From the NCBI GenBank assembly GCA_905250885.1, contig CAJNOQ010003115.1:1-21354 (forward strand): a stretch of 21,354 nucleotides of DNA, given 5' to 3'. The stretch's first letter is position 1; each line of letters starts with the position of its first letter. The position numbers and the translations under genes were made by a program. This stretch comes from Didymodactylos carnosus. Its lineage: Eukaryota > Rotifera > Eurotatoria > Philodinida > Philodinidae. Of the stretch, positions 10,454 through 19,439 are shown piece by piece. The notes under the pieces are model-generated. The model saw only the letters and a list, made by a program, of their open reading frames with translations, had not been told where the DNA came from and searched no databases.

Positions 10454-11451
10454 TTTCAATATTTTTTAAATCTTTTTTTTTGTTTAATTTTTATTAACGA
10501 TGATGTTTTATATCCAAGACATTAACTATTTTTATATGCAAAAGATATTATGATTTCCAAAACTATCGCCCAACATTTCTTTTGAGATTTTCTATCTCAA
10601 TCGCGATGACTAACAGAAACTTACTTGAACGAGTTTTTGAGTAGAGGATGTGCGTATGAAAACTTCTGTATAGGTGGTAAATGGATTTGGTCAGAAAGTT
10701 TTGCAAATAATATAGTCTAATAAAACAAACATCTTTGGATAAAACGAGACTTCGCCAAATTCTCTACGATACATTTCATCAAGCTGAACTCAGTTTACGA
10801 TAGGCTTCAAAGGCATTTTTTTTGTTGCTTTTCTGTTCTGTTTTTGCTAGTGTCGACAGTCTGGAATCGTCGTAAACAGAGTTCAATTTGATGAAAAGTA
10901 TTGTAGAGAATTTAGAGTTTATTAGACTATATTATATGCAAAACTTTCTGACCAAATCCAGAGACTCGGTATTTATCAACTATAAAGTAGTTTTCATACG
11001 CACATCCTCTACTCAAAAACTCGTTCAAATGAATGTCTGATAGCTATCGCGATCCCAAAGGAAAGTTGTGAGATAATTAGTAAACTTATTGTTTCTTGTC
11101 GTTTTTCATAATATCCTGTTAAGCAACGCAGTTTCTGTTGTGATATTATAGAAAAAGATGTATTTATGAACTGTTATTGCACCATTGTATCTGTTGAGGT
11201 CCAGGCGTTATAATGCATCGGTATTATATAGCTGTTCACTCAAATGCTAGGGAAAACTGATTCTACTGAGAATCACAGAATATAGCGATAGTTGCACTCT
11301 TTTCCTTGCATCTGTCGACGTTCTTCATTACTTATTTAACAGATTGAACTCGTTTGAAGAAGTATTGTCAATTGTTTAAAAATTACATTCTAGTTTCTTG
11401 ATGGATATTAACAGTGACTTTAATTACTATTCCAGATATTTTTAATTGAAA
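10453..11451. other. Intergenic spacer between the small DED-like gene and dUTPase
   Basis: Half of this 1 kb spacer is the inverted repeat at about 10.56-11.08 kb. The remaining 370 bp before 11452 should contain the dUTPase promoter. No distinct core promoter motif could be assigned and no open frame looks coding. Confidence 0.5.
10556..11085. repeat. Large inverted repeat, arms about 230-240 bp
   Basis: Left arm about 10556-10800 and right arm about 10870-11085 are reverse complements with few gaps. Matching blocks include a GAACGAGTTTTTGAGTAGAGG stretch (10628; reverse complement near 11010), GGTCAGAAAGTTTTGCA (10690; near 10945) and the inner ends at GTTTACGA / TCGTAAAC. The spacer is about 70 nt. 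The left arm carries a short extra hairpin (GAGAT-TTTCT-ATCTC) near 10583 that is absent from the right. No target-site duplication was found. It is probably a non-autonomous foldback transposon. If transcribed it would form a long hairpin RNA. Confidence 0.75.
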
Positions 11452-12212
11452 ATGATGTCTTCACCAACAAAATCGGTTCTACGTTTTTCAAAATTAAGTG
11501 AAAGTGCTTTTGCACCATTGAAAGGTTCTGCGCATGCAGCTGGTTTTGATTTAAGAAGGTAAGCTTGAACATATTTTTCAAGACTGTTAGTATGTATCAT
11601 TATCGTTTGTTTTTAGTGCCTACGACTATGTTTTAGCAGCACGTGATAAGGTAATTGCACAAACTGATATTCAAATTGCTATTCCAGCTGGTTGTTATGG
11701 ACGAATTGGTAGGTTATAACAGAATGATTTCAACAACTTTGAACAACTTTTCGTTTAATTTTTTTTCACTTTAGCACCTCGTTCAGGATTGGCGGCAAAA
11801 AATGGTATTGATGTAGGAGGTAAGTCAAGTGTATATAAATTTTAGTAGAAAAAATCATATTTTCTACTCTTTTAGCTGGAGTGATTGATGCCGATTATCG
11901 TGGTAACGTTGGTGTGGTCTTATTCAATCATAGTGACACTGATTTTAAAAGTGAGTTTAACAGATTATATTTCATTGATAGTGTGTATTTTGTATTGATT
12001 CTTTTCTAGTTAGTAAAGGTGACAGAATAGCTCAATTAATTTGTGAAAAAATTGAATATCCAGAATTAATTGAAGATGTAAGTTATCAAGTGATCGTTTT
12101 ATTTTCTCTTTTCTTAAATATATTTTTGTTTTAGAAATTGGATACAACCGTTCGGGGTTCGAGCGGTTTCGGAAGCACAGGATTACGAGGAAAGGAAAAT
12201 GAATCGATTTAA
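11452..12212 (+). CDS. dut: dUTP diphosphatase (dUTPase), complete
   Basis: Hydrolyses dUTP to dUMP and pyrophosphate, keeping uracil out of DNA and supplying dUMP for thymidylate synthesis; the family acts as a homotrimer. Six exons (11452-11558, 11617-11708, 11775-11819, 11876-11950, 12010-12077, 12135-12212) give 154 aa, all phases consistent. All five trimeric dUTPase motifs are visible: AAGFDLRSAYD, PRSGLA, the [16 protein letters not shown] segment with the catalytic Asp and the uracil-site Tyr, GDRIAQLI, and the C-terminal P-loop-like [10 protein letters not shown]. Length matches the nuclear/cytosolic animal form; no mitochondrial leader is seen. Two adjacent ATGs (11452 and 11455) open the frame; the first is used here. 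The gene converges on the Set1 gene, 223 bp between stop codons. Confidence 0.97.
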
Positions 12213-12305
12213 ATGATTAAGTCATATATATTTCTCATTTTTTGTTGTACATATTGTAAAGTTAAACAATTTTCTGAAACCAGATCTCAGTGATTGTGAA
12301 ATCTC

Positions 12306-12311
12306 AATAAA
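12306..12311 (+). terminator. Poly(A) signal of dUTPase
   Basis: AATAAA lies 94 nt after the dUTPase stop, with a second AATAAA a few bases further on. Both lie in the short space before the convergent Set1 gene, so the two transcripts may overlap at their 3' ends. Confidence 0.6.
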
Positions 12312-12435
12312 ACTAGATCTTAATAAAATGATCAAAGACGATACATTTTTCTTTTGTAAGAATGGCATAATCCTAAATAGAAATTGATATAAAAAAATGA
12401 TATATGTGTAGAAAGAGATACATGAGAAAAAGTAA

Positions 12436-15400
12436 TCAGTTCAATGTTCCTCGACATTTTGAACTTTGACAGTAACATCTGATTTTATGTGTTTCTTTTG
12501 GAAATTTATAATCGTACGTTAATTCTTCACCTTGATGTATAATCATATTGGCATAGAGAACAATTTGACTATTATCAGACGTATGAATAATTTTTGCTGA
12601 ACAATTTGGCTAGAAAAACGTAAATGAAACATAATATCCAACATTTGTTTATCAATCATAATTTTCCACATACCGTACAGCTATGATTGAGAAACCTGAG
12701 AAAAGAAAAAATGTATTGCATTTTCTACTAGAAAGTTTTGCCATAGAAACGAACGTTTCGGCGTGTTTTCTTTTCATTTTTCGAAAAAAAGTATCTGAAC
12801 GCGTTCGGATCCACCCTTTTTCCCAGAGTGAACATAAGACGCATGTGACCGCTTATCGACTGTCAGACGCGCACAAAGAATCGGATTGCGCCTGAGCGTA
12901 CTGAACTGATGACTGATTTTATATCACAGATTTCTTGCAAAGCCTTTTATAAATACTCACTTCTTCTTGCCAAATATAACTCAGAAATTTTTCTGATATT
13001 TTTTCTCTTATAAAAGATATAAAAACATCTTTGTCAGTACGGTCTCATGAGTTATATCACAATCAGGATAAAATTTCGATCGGTGTATACCATATGTTCC
13101 TATTGGGCTGCACATTGCGATTAGGAGAAAAGACGTGTGGCCGGACTATCTGTACTGCAAGGGAGAAAATGCGAATTTTGGGAATTTTTGGGACTTCCAG
13201 ACATACACAAATGTGGAAAAACTCAGAGACCCTCTGAGAAACTAGTGAAGTCCACGGGAGTACAACAAAATCAGAAAAAATCCAAGGCGGCTCGATAGGA
13301 TACAAGAAACATCTGGGAAAATCGTTGAAATTGGAGCTTATCGAAAAAGATTCAGAAAGACTCGGAAAAATGTCAAACATTTGGCGAATTTGCTTGGAAC
13401 ACCATGAAGTCCACGAAAATCCAACAAAACCTGGAAATTGTCAGTATCATATGTGTTGAGCTCAAAATTAAACTAATTCGAAAATCCGAATTTACTTTTA
13501 CTGTACTGGCTAACGAAAGAAATTAAAATGGATTGTAGACATAAAAACTCACTAGATGCATCCAAAAACAGTTTCATTTGCGAAACATGTCTAGACACAG
13601 TTTTCATAATCGAGAGAGGCAGTTCTCGTATTTTTTTTTTGTCTCGAGTTGAAAATGAGATATGTTTTGATGCGTTTGAAATAATGGCCAAATTCTTTCA
13701 AAAGTAGGTGCGCATAAACGCGCTAACTATCGTCGCTATGGTAAAATTTTTCAGTGGGTTGTTCGATAGAACTATTGAGACTAGCATACCTTGAAATGTT
13801 TCCATATCGAGATGCATCAATAATAATGTCACGATCAACACGAAACATATAATTTCTTTTGCCGTTCAATTCACTCTCTTTCTCTCGTTTATCAGCAATT
13901 GATGAACGAATGACTTCACCTACATATTCCATAATTAATTCACCTAACTGTATCGTGACTGAAGTAAAAACACCCAAACCATGTATCGAAGACTTTAGTA
14001 AATTAAGACGGTGATTTCGAAACTGCAAAACACAAAGCTATTTAGTTATAAAAGAAGAAACGTAAGTGAAAATACCTTTAATCTAGATAAATCAATAAGT
14101 CCATTGTAGGACTGATTGATGATTGAATAAAAACTTCGTTGTTCATGGCGTAATGTACGATGTGAATCCATTAGTTTTGTAGGTGATAAAATTCGTTCTC
14201 TAATATTGAAAGATTGTTTTTGTCTTTTCAAAACATTTTTAGACTTGTCATTTTTTAATGTTTTTGCATAACAAGATAATCTTTTTCGTGATTTTAAGTT
14301 ATGAAGATGATTATTATAGCACGATGATGAGGAAGATAGAGAACTGAAGGATGTTTGTCGATTTGCTTTATAGGTCCAAGGATGAATTCGAGCACAATCT
14401 AGAAATAGAAAATTATAGCTTCAATTCAAGATTTCAAAAGATATTATGTACAGACATACCTTGGTCAGAATTATCAAAGTTGCAAATTTTAATATCATAT
14501 GCTGGCTGATCAGTCCAATGTAACTTGTCTGAAATTATTCTATCTTTAACAAGTCTAAAGAAATAACAACAACGTTCGATCTTCTGTAACACAATAATTC
14601 ATGAATGAGCAAGTCATTTAGAATCCATCACTGTCTAATTTGTCTTGTATTTCTGTTTATCCATACGACTATCTTTTCTACTAGAAGAACTGCTGTAAAA
14701 GTTTTCTAGAAGAAACATGCGTTCTAAAAAAACTGAAAACTCTAAAATGAGCACTTTTCTAAAGTACTTCTCAGTCAACTCAAATTTTGTTTTTTAATTA
14801 AGAATGCAGGAGTTTAATTGCATAAAAATACTGTCAAATTTTATTAAAATTCTCTAAAAAAACAACGCAATTTTGAACTTTTCACTGAAAATTACGGAAG
14901 AGTTTAAAAGTGTTTTTCAAAAGTCGAAATAGTTAAAAAGAGTTATATCGATTTATAACTAAATATTGATGTATAAACGCATTCATAAACTATTTTTGTC
15001 ATATCCAGTGGTCAAAAATAAAATTTATTCAAAACTATAAATCACCCTGTATTCAACTCTTTAGTACTGAAAATATTGGAAAAAAGTTTTGAAGTTTTAG
15101 CATTTAGATATAATAAACACGTTGTTTCTCTTTAAAATTAAATCAAACTAGATATGTCAGACGAATGATGAGGACTTCAAAAACGAAACAAGAAAAAAGT
15201 TTCTTATATAATCAGCTGTATTATTCTGATAGAACATAGAACCCGAAAATGGTCAATTAAATCTAATCTTTTCTTATGTTAACACTCCATCAAAAGAATA
15301 AAACAACCTAAATTAATTTTTAGATTAATAAAACAAGTCGTCCATTTTTGGAGCTTCTCAGCATTTTTTGTACAACGTTCCATTTTCACATTTTGTAGTG

Positions 15401-17342
15401 GAACACACGATACGTTTCTTGTAGAGAATTTTATAGCGGTTCTCACAAAGAAAGTCTCAAAGATAAAGTGACGGATATATAAGCAAATTATACAGTTCCC
15501 GATTCTTAATGATTCACTGATTAGATACGCTTACATTTGAAAACTTCGTTTGACATAATACATATCTTCTGTATCGAGTCCATCCACTTGATATGCTGCT
15601 AGCAACTGCATGTTTTCATTATTTGTTCTCGTATTAAACAGATACTTTTTGGATCGACTACATGGAATTGTAGTTAACTCTTTCTTTTCTTTCTTCTTGG
15701 ACAATATGGTCTGATGTGATGAATCAATTGTAATAGTTGACATTGATTTTTTGTGTTTTTTCATATTCCAGTTACATTGTTCATCTTCTCGTATATTTTC
15801 AACTGAACATGACGATGATGATTCACATAGAAATCCAGAATCAGAACTGATGGATGACATAGACCTTGATGGTTGACGAGAAGATGCACTATCTAAACTT
15901 AGATCGGTATCGGGAAATTGGTTTTTGTTCAAGATACCTACCATCTCTGCTTTTTAAATGATCTTCAAGTACCAGTGATTGATCAATAGTTAGTACATCT
16001 GAGCTACAGGATACAGGAACAATTTTAAATGTAATGTACGTTTATCATCTTCACGAATAATATTCGCTTACGATGAATGTGTCATAGTTTTTGAAAGATT
16101 ATCATGTTGTTTGTTGCATCGTCTTTTAATAGAAATATTATTCCATTCAACTTCGTTAATTTCCTTTCTAGACAATGATAATGACTGATAATTTTCTATT
16201 CGAAAACAAAAACGTATTCAACTTTTTGTATTGTTATTGACTTTTTACCAAGGGGGAAACAGCAGACTCCGTCGGACTCCAGTCGTGTGGAGTCTCCTGG
16301 AGTGGAAATGGAATCAAATGGAGTCAAGTGAAGTCACGTTGAATCAGTTGAGACGGTCGAGTCTCAGTTCTTTTATTCTTTTTTACTCATATCCATCACT
16401 CTTGATAGTCTATCACTTGACAAACGATGTTTTTCTCTGTTAACATCCAACAAGCAGTCTGTTTATGCATATATTTTACAGTATTGTTTATGATAACTTG
16501 AAAATAGGAATCTTTTAAGGTTGTATTAATTGAATTCCTAACTCTTATTTCATTAAATGCTGTTTTATAATGATGATGATGATGATGATGAGAATAATAG
16601 AATTGCAACGGAAAAAACAGCATCTGATGGAATAAGAATTAGGAATTCAATTAATACAAATTTAAAAGATTCCTATTTTCAAGTTATTATAAACAATACT
16701 GTAAAAAAGAATAAAAGAACTAATTTTGTATTTCTAGATATATTTTTTCGGCCCTTCATGTAAACTGTTGATTGACCGTCACATAGCTTCAGAATCGATG
16801 TTGGAGACGACTATAAACAACAGTAAAAAAGTCAATTTCTACTTACGAATGATTCAAATCAACAAATGTCTTACTATTTGATGCAAGACCACTGAGAAAA
16901 AACGATTCATCTAAAGAAATTAAGATACATTTCTTGAGACTTGACCGTCTCAACTGATTCAACGTGACTCCATTTGATTCCATTTGACTCTAGAAGACTC
17001 CACACGACTGGAGTCCGACGGAGTCTGCTGTTTCCCTCTTGCTTTTAGTCCCGTGGAGTCTCTCGGAGTCAACTGGAGTCACCTGGAGTCAAGCGGAGTC
17101 CGTTGACTCGGTGAAGTCCGGAGTCTGCTGTTTCCCCCCTTGCTTTTTACTCGTTCGTATGTTACCTATATTGGTGGTAATAATAGTTTCACGTTTTCTT
17201 TGTAGCATTTGCATTAATGTTAATGCTGCTAATGTTTCTTCTTCGGATGATGTATCAAATTGACAACAATTATGGAAAATATTTGCATTTAGATTATTCA
17301 TCACTGATACATTTAAAATTTCAATTTCACTTGTTATAACTG
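12436..17342 (-). CDS. SETD1: Set1/SETD1-type histone H3 lysine-4 methyltransferase, C-terminal region (5' end uncertain)
   Basis: Catalytic subunit of a COMPASS-type complex, nuclear. Exons in transcript order: 17342-17166, 16195-16072, 16003-15942, 15892-15535, 14554-14460, 14398-14076, 14022-13790, 12695-12674, 12609-12436; phases all join. A Ser-rich stretch is followed by an N-SET region (GLDTEDMYYVKRSFQ, then LHWTDQ, then LIDLSRLKFRNHRL) and the SET domain: IHGLGVF, YVGEVIR, ADKREK, MFRVDRDIIIDAS, RFLNHSCTPNC (partly in a 22-nt microexon) and GEELTYDYKF. The post-SET CYCQSSKCRGTLN ends the protein exactly as in Set1 proteins. Set1 rather than trithorax/MLL is favoured by the N-SET and CRGTLN end. 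The first Met found is at 17301, giving 508 aa. The frame stays open further up to an acceptor, so 5' exons (including the family's RRM) may be missing. Two large introns hold repeats; the 970-nt one contains two nested transposons. Confidence 0.88.
12696..13789. other. 1.1 kb Set1 intron with low-complexity and repeated segments
   Basis: The intron separates the main SET exon from the 22-nt microexon. The part 12.7-12.9 kb is richer in GC than its surroundings and contains short palindromes (GAACGCGTTC near 12798; a GAAACG...CGTTTC pair near 12747). The part 13.1-13.45 kb is purine-rich and has a direct repeat (TGAAGTCCACG near 13244 and 13404) and a hairpin CTCAGAG-ACC-CTCTGAG near 13219. 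This looks like a degenerate repeat of unknown type. The open frames here show no known domain. Confidence 0.4.
14555..15534. other. 980-nt Set1 intron, no recognisable content
   Basis: AT-rich intron within the N-SET coding region, bounded by GTAAGC (15534-15529) and an acceptor CTTTAG ending at 14555. I see no long open frame, no strong inverted repeat and no RNA gene in it. Confidence 0.5.
16241..16248. repeat. Left target-site duplication CTTTTTAC
   Basis: Exact 8-bp match to 17143-17150, directly next to the terminal CAAGGGGG of the inserted element. Confidence 0.85.
16289..16355. repeat. 10-bp periodic GGAGTC-like array, left arm
   Basis: GGAGTC or one-to-two-base variants start at 16289, 16299, 16310, 16320, 16330, 16340 and 16350, so the spacing is one helical turn. 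The motif is more degenerate than in the right array. Probably transposase-binding subterminal repeats. Confidence 0.75.
16479..16701. mobile_element. Tc1/mariner-type MITE nested in the hAT element
   Basis: A 223-bp inverted repeat with arms of about 88 bp, beginning CAGTATTGTTTAT and ending in its reverse complement. A TA dinucleotide stands on each side (16477-16478 and 16702-16703). TA target duplication and CAGT termini are hallmarks of the Tc1/mariner group. The loop consists largely of a trinucleotide microsatellite. No coding capacity; short frames reading poly-Asp or poly-His are the microsatellite translated. Confidence 0.8.
16570..16590. repeat. (ATG)7 microsatellite
   Basis: Seven perfect ATG units form the centre of the nested MITE loop. 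Confidence 0.95.
17055..17100. repeat. Exact 10-bp periodic GGAGTC array, right arm
   Basis: Five perfect GGAGTC hexamers start at 17055, 17065, 17075, 17085 and 17095, separated by four variable bases. The motif is held while the spacers differ, so the spacing itself appears selected or copied. It lies between the two right termini of the hAT-type element. Confidence 0.9.
17143..17150. repeat. Right target-site duplication CTTTTTAC
   Basis: Exact copy of 16241-16248, directly after the outer right terminus. Confidence 0.85.
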
Positions 17343-18608
17343 CTGTATTAAAAATGAAATTGCAAAAAATCTTATCGTTGGATTATTGCAGTAAATTTAG
17401 TAAGAAAAATGCTTGCCAAATGTCTGATTGATTAATATTTGATTTATAATAAAGAAAGACTAACACTTTTGAAGTGTCCAAAAATCAATTTTTTCTTATT
17501 TTGTTTTTTTGTAAAGACTGTGCTATTAAGTTGACTTTATTTGTCTATTATTTTTGAAAACGAATCTCACGCGCCAATGTGCAATCGGAACATTTTAGTT
17601 TTCTATTTATGTTTTACAAAAACATCTAACCAAACTAAGCGAATAAAAAACAGATGATAGAAAGCGTAGAATATGGACTAAATTTATTAAGACAATTCTT
17701 GATTAGTCAGTTTATAAAGGCCCAATAAAACAGTCTCGAAAACTTTTTAAATGTTTGATATCAAAGCTTTCGTTTAGTAATACACCCGAGATGTACAGGG
17801 TCGAATTCGATCAATTGTACAAAATATCAGATGAGAAATATTCTTTTTTTTAATTCTATACTAAACTTTTAAGTTTCCTTCTTGTGATTTATATTGAATA
17901 TTTTTACATGTGCTAGCAACTTTTTTTGTCCTATTTTATGCTCATGAATAAAAAGCATCGCCTTCTCCTCTCTGTATATTCTTATGGTACTTTATTCTAG
18001 GATAAAATGCGTTCACAAAATTTTTGTATAATTTTACTCTATGACAATTTTATAAATTCAAACGCTTTATAGAAAAATCGATACAATAAAAGGTTAAAGC
18101 ACATGGCTCTGTATTTTTCATTCTAATCATGCATGAAATCTTTTTCTGTTTCAATACACTTTATCCATACATTTTTGTGAAAAAAAGTTCAACGTTGCAT
18201 CAGCACAAAACTGATCTGCTAACGACTTTCATAGTGATTCATTAAATCTATAGAAACTGGAAAATATTGAATTTTCTCTTACATACGTACCTATTAACTA
18301 TCGCATTTAATCCATCGTTGAAGTAACGTCTCGAATGACGACATCCGATGTATAAACAAATTCAAAACAATCAGCGACGAAAAAAACTTATTTTGGTGTA
18401 AATAGAGAGAATCCATTTCATTCAAGAGTAGATACCAAAAATAGTCACAAAAATCAACGAACTCTCTACGATCTTTCCTTAGAACGGTCTAAGCACTTTA
18501 CCATGACTTTTCTGCATGAAAAACACTTTGAATAGCTTTAACACCAGCAGAAGAGTGGAAATGGGACTAGAATAATATATACTTTGCGACTGCAAGCAGA
18601 GAAGACAC

Positions 18609-19010
18609 CAAGGCTTCCTACTGTCCTATTGCCAAGTCGGACCAGACCGTAATCCATTTTGTCCCAACCTGGTCCTAGTTTTTAAAAAGTTTAATGATTC
18701 AAACTGGTTCCGGTCCCATAACTATTGGTCTGAACTGGTTCTGGATGAAAAATGTTTTAGAGATCACTGTGTTTTTTTGTTTATCAACTAGATAAGCTTT
18801 GTTAAACATTTAATTAAGAAACAGTTTGTTTTCAGGTTCGATAAAAATTGAAATTAAACAGTTTTGCGTTAAACAATAGAAATGAGTCCTCAAAAAGGAA
18901 TAAAAAGATTTTTATGATCCGAAAAATTTATGGTCCGGATTGGTCCTGGTTCCAAAAAGTTATGATCCGGTCCCAACAATTGAGACCAGACCGGACCATA
19001 CAGAGCCCTA
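18609..19010. mobile_element. Second non-autonomous hAT-like element with 8-bp duplication
   Basis: 402 bp flanked by exact GAAGACAC copies at 18601-18608 and 19011-19018. The right terminus, read inward, is TAGGGCTCTGTATGGTCC; the left is CAAGGCTTCCTACTGTCC, 11 of 18 positions identical. Subterminal GGTCC / GGTCTGG motifs recur in both arms. The 8-bp duplication and AGGGC-type terminus suggest hAT. The more diverged arms suggest greater age than the Set1 intron element. No transposase is encoded; a 62-codon frame at the right end is repeat sequence. Confidence 0.72.
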
Positions 19011-19412
19011 GAAGACACTTAGACATTAGGAACTGAGGATGGATTTTATCTGTAACGATCGGTTTTCTAAAAAACTATTGAAACAAAACATCGGAATTCG
19101 AGAATAGTTAATTTTTTTGTTCAGATTTTTTACGCAGTTTCACGTGAACACATTTCTCTGAATTTTTAGCCTGTCAGTTTTCGAAATAGTTGTCATCCGA
19201 AAAAGATTATTTTCAAATTTTTCTTTCATGGATAACAGCTTTTCATATTTACTGTCTACAGGTCTTCAAACTTTGTTTAACCGTGTGCTAAAATAAAACA
19301 TACTCATTTGGGAGCACAACTTGACTCATTTTAAATCAATTCTATTTTGATACGAATAAGCATACATAACCTGCCTTGTTTATCTATTTCGGTAAGTTCT
19401 ATATTCGTATGT

Positions 19413-19418
19413 TTTATT
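19413..19418 (-). terminator. Poly(A) signal of NTAQ1
   Basis: AATAAA on the minus strand, 21 nt after the stop codon, implying a very short 3' UTR. Confidence 0.5.
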
Positions 19419-19439
19419 CAGTTATATACAAAGAAAATG

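Larger units (their letters stand above)
16249..17142. mobile_element. Non-autonomous hAT-type element in a Set1 intron
   Basis: Termini are CAAGGGGGAAACAGCAGACT on the left and the reverse complement of the same sequence, with one extra G, on the right. The inverted arms continue for about 110 bp (16249-16372 against 16935-17042). An exact 8-bp duplication, CTTTTTAC, flanks it. An 8-bp duplication and a CA(A/R)GGG-like start are typical of the hAT superfamily. There is no transposase coding. Arms hold GGAGTC-like motifs at 10-bp spacing. The right end is doubled: one terminus ends at 17042, a second, full one at 17142. A Tc1/mariner-type MITE lies in the middle. The near-perfect duplication and TIRs suggest fairly recent insertion. 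Confidence 0.88.
16196..17165 (-). other. Set1 intron expanded by transposon insertion
   Basis: Donor GTAAC at 17165 and acceptor GAATAG ending at 16196 join codons in phase 1 to read TTNIENYQSLS. The intron is 970 nt. Removing the 894-bp element and one copy of its 8-bp target duplication leaves about 68 nt, the usual intron size in this window. Both splice sites lie outside the element. Confidence 0.85.
17343..19439. other. 2.1 kb between the Set1 and NTAQ1 genes, no gene identified
   Basis: Should hold the Set1 promoter or missing 5' exons. I found no exon that joins in phase to 17342 and no RRM-like translation. A short GC-richer segment near 17570-17595 contains a CCAAT box (top strand) beside GCGC and could be promoter. 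At about 17757 a stretch shares TATCAAAGCTTTCGTTTA with the arm of the 5.6 kb inverted repeat. A hAT-like element occupies 18609-19010. Confidence 0.5.

Noticed and set aside
13031..13380. Overlapping open frames on both strands inside the long Set1 intron
   Set aside because: No domain, repeat-like purine-rich sequence, and the splice model places the region between two SET-domain exons.
12436..14398. Trithorax/MLL (KMT2) as an alternative identity for the SET gene
   Set aside because: The N-SET sequence before SET, the RVDRDIIIDAS stretch and the CRGTLN terminus fit Set1/SETD1 better; no FYRN/FYRC-like sequence was seen.
16231..16763. Open frames with poly-Asp or poly-His stretches
   Set aside because: They are translations of the (ATG)n microsatellite and transposon arms.
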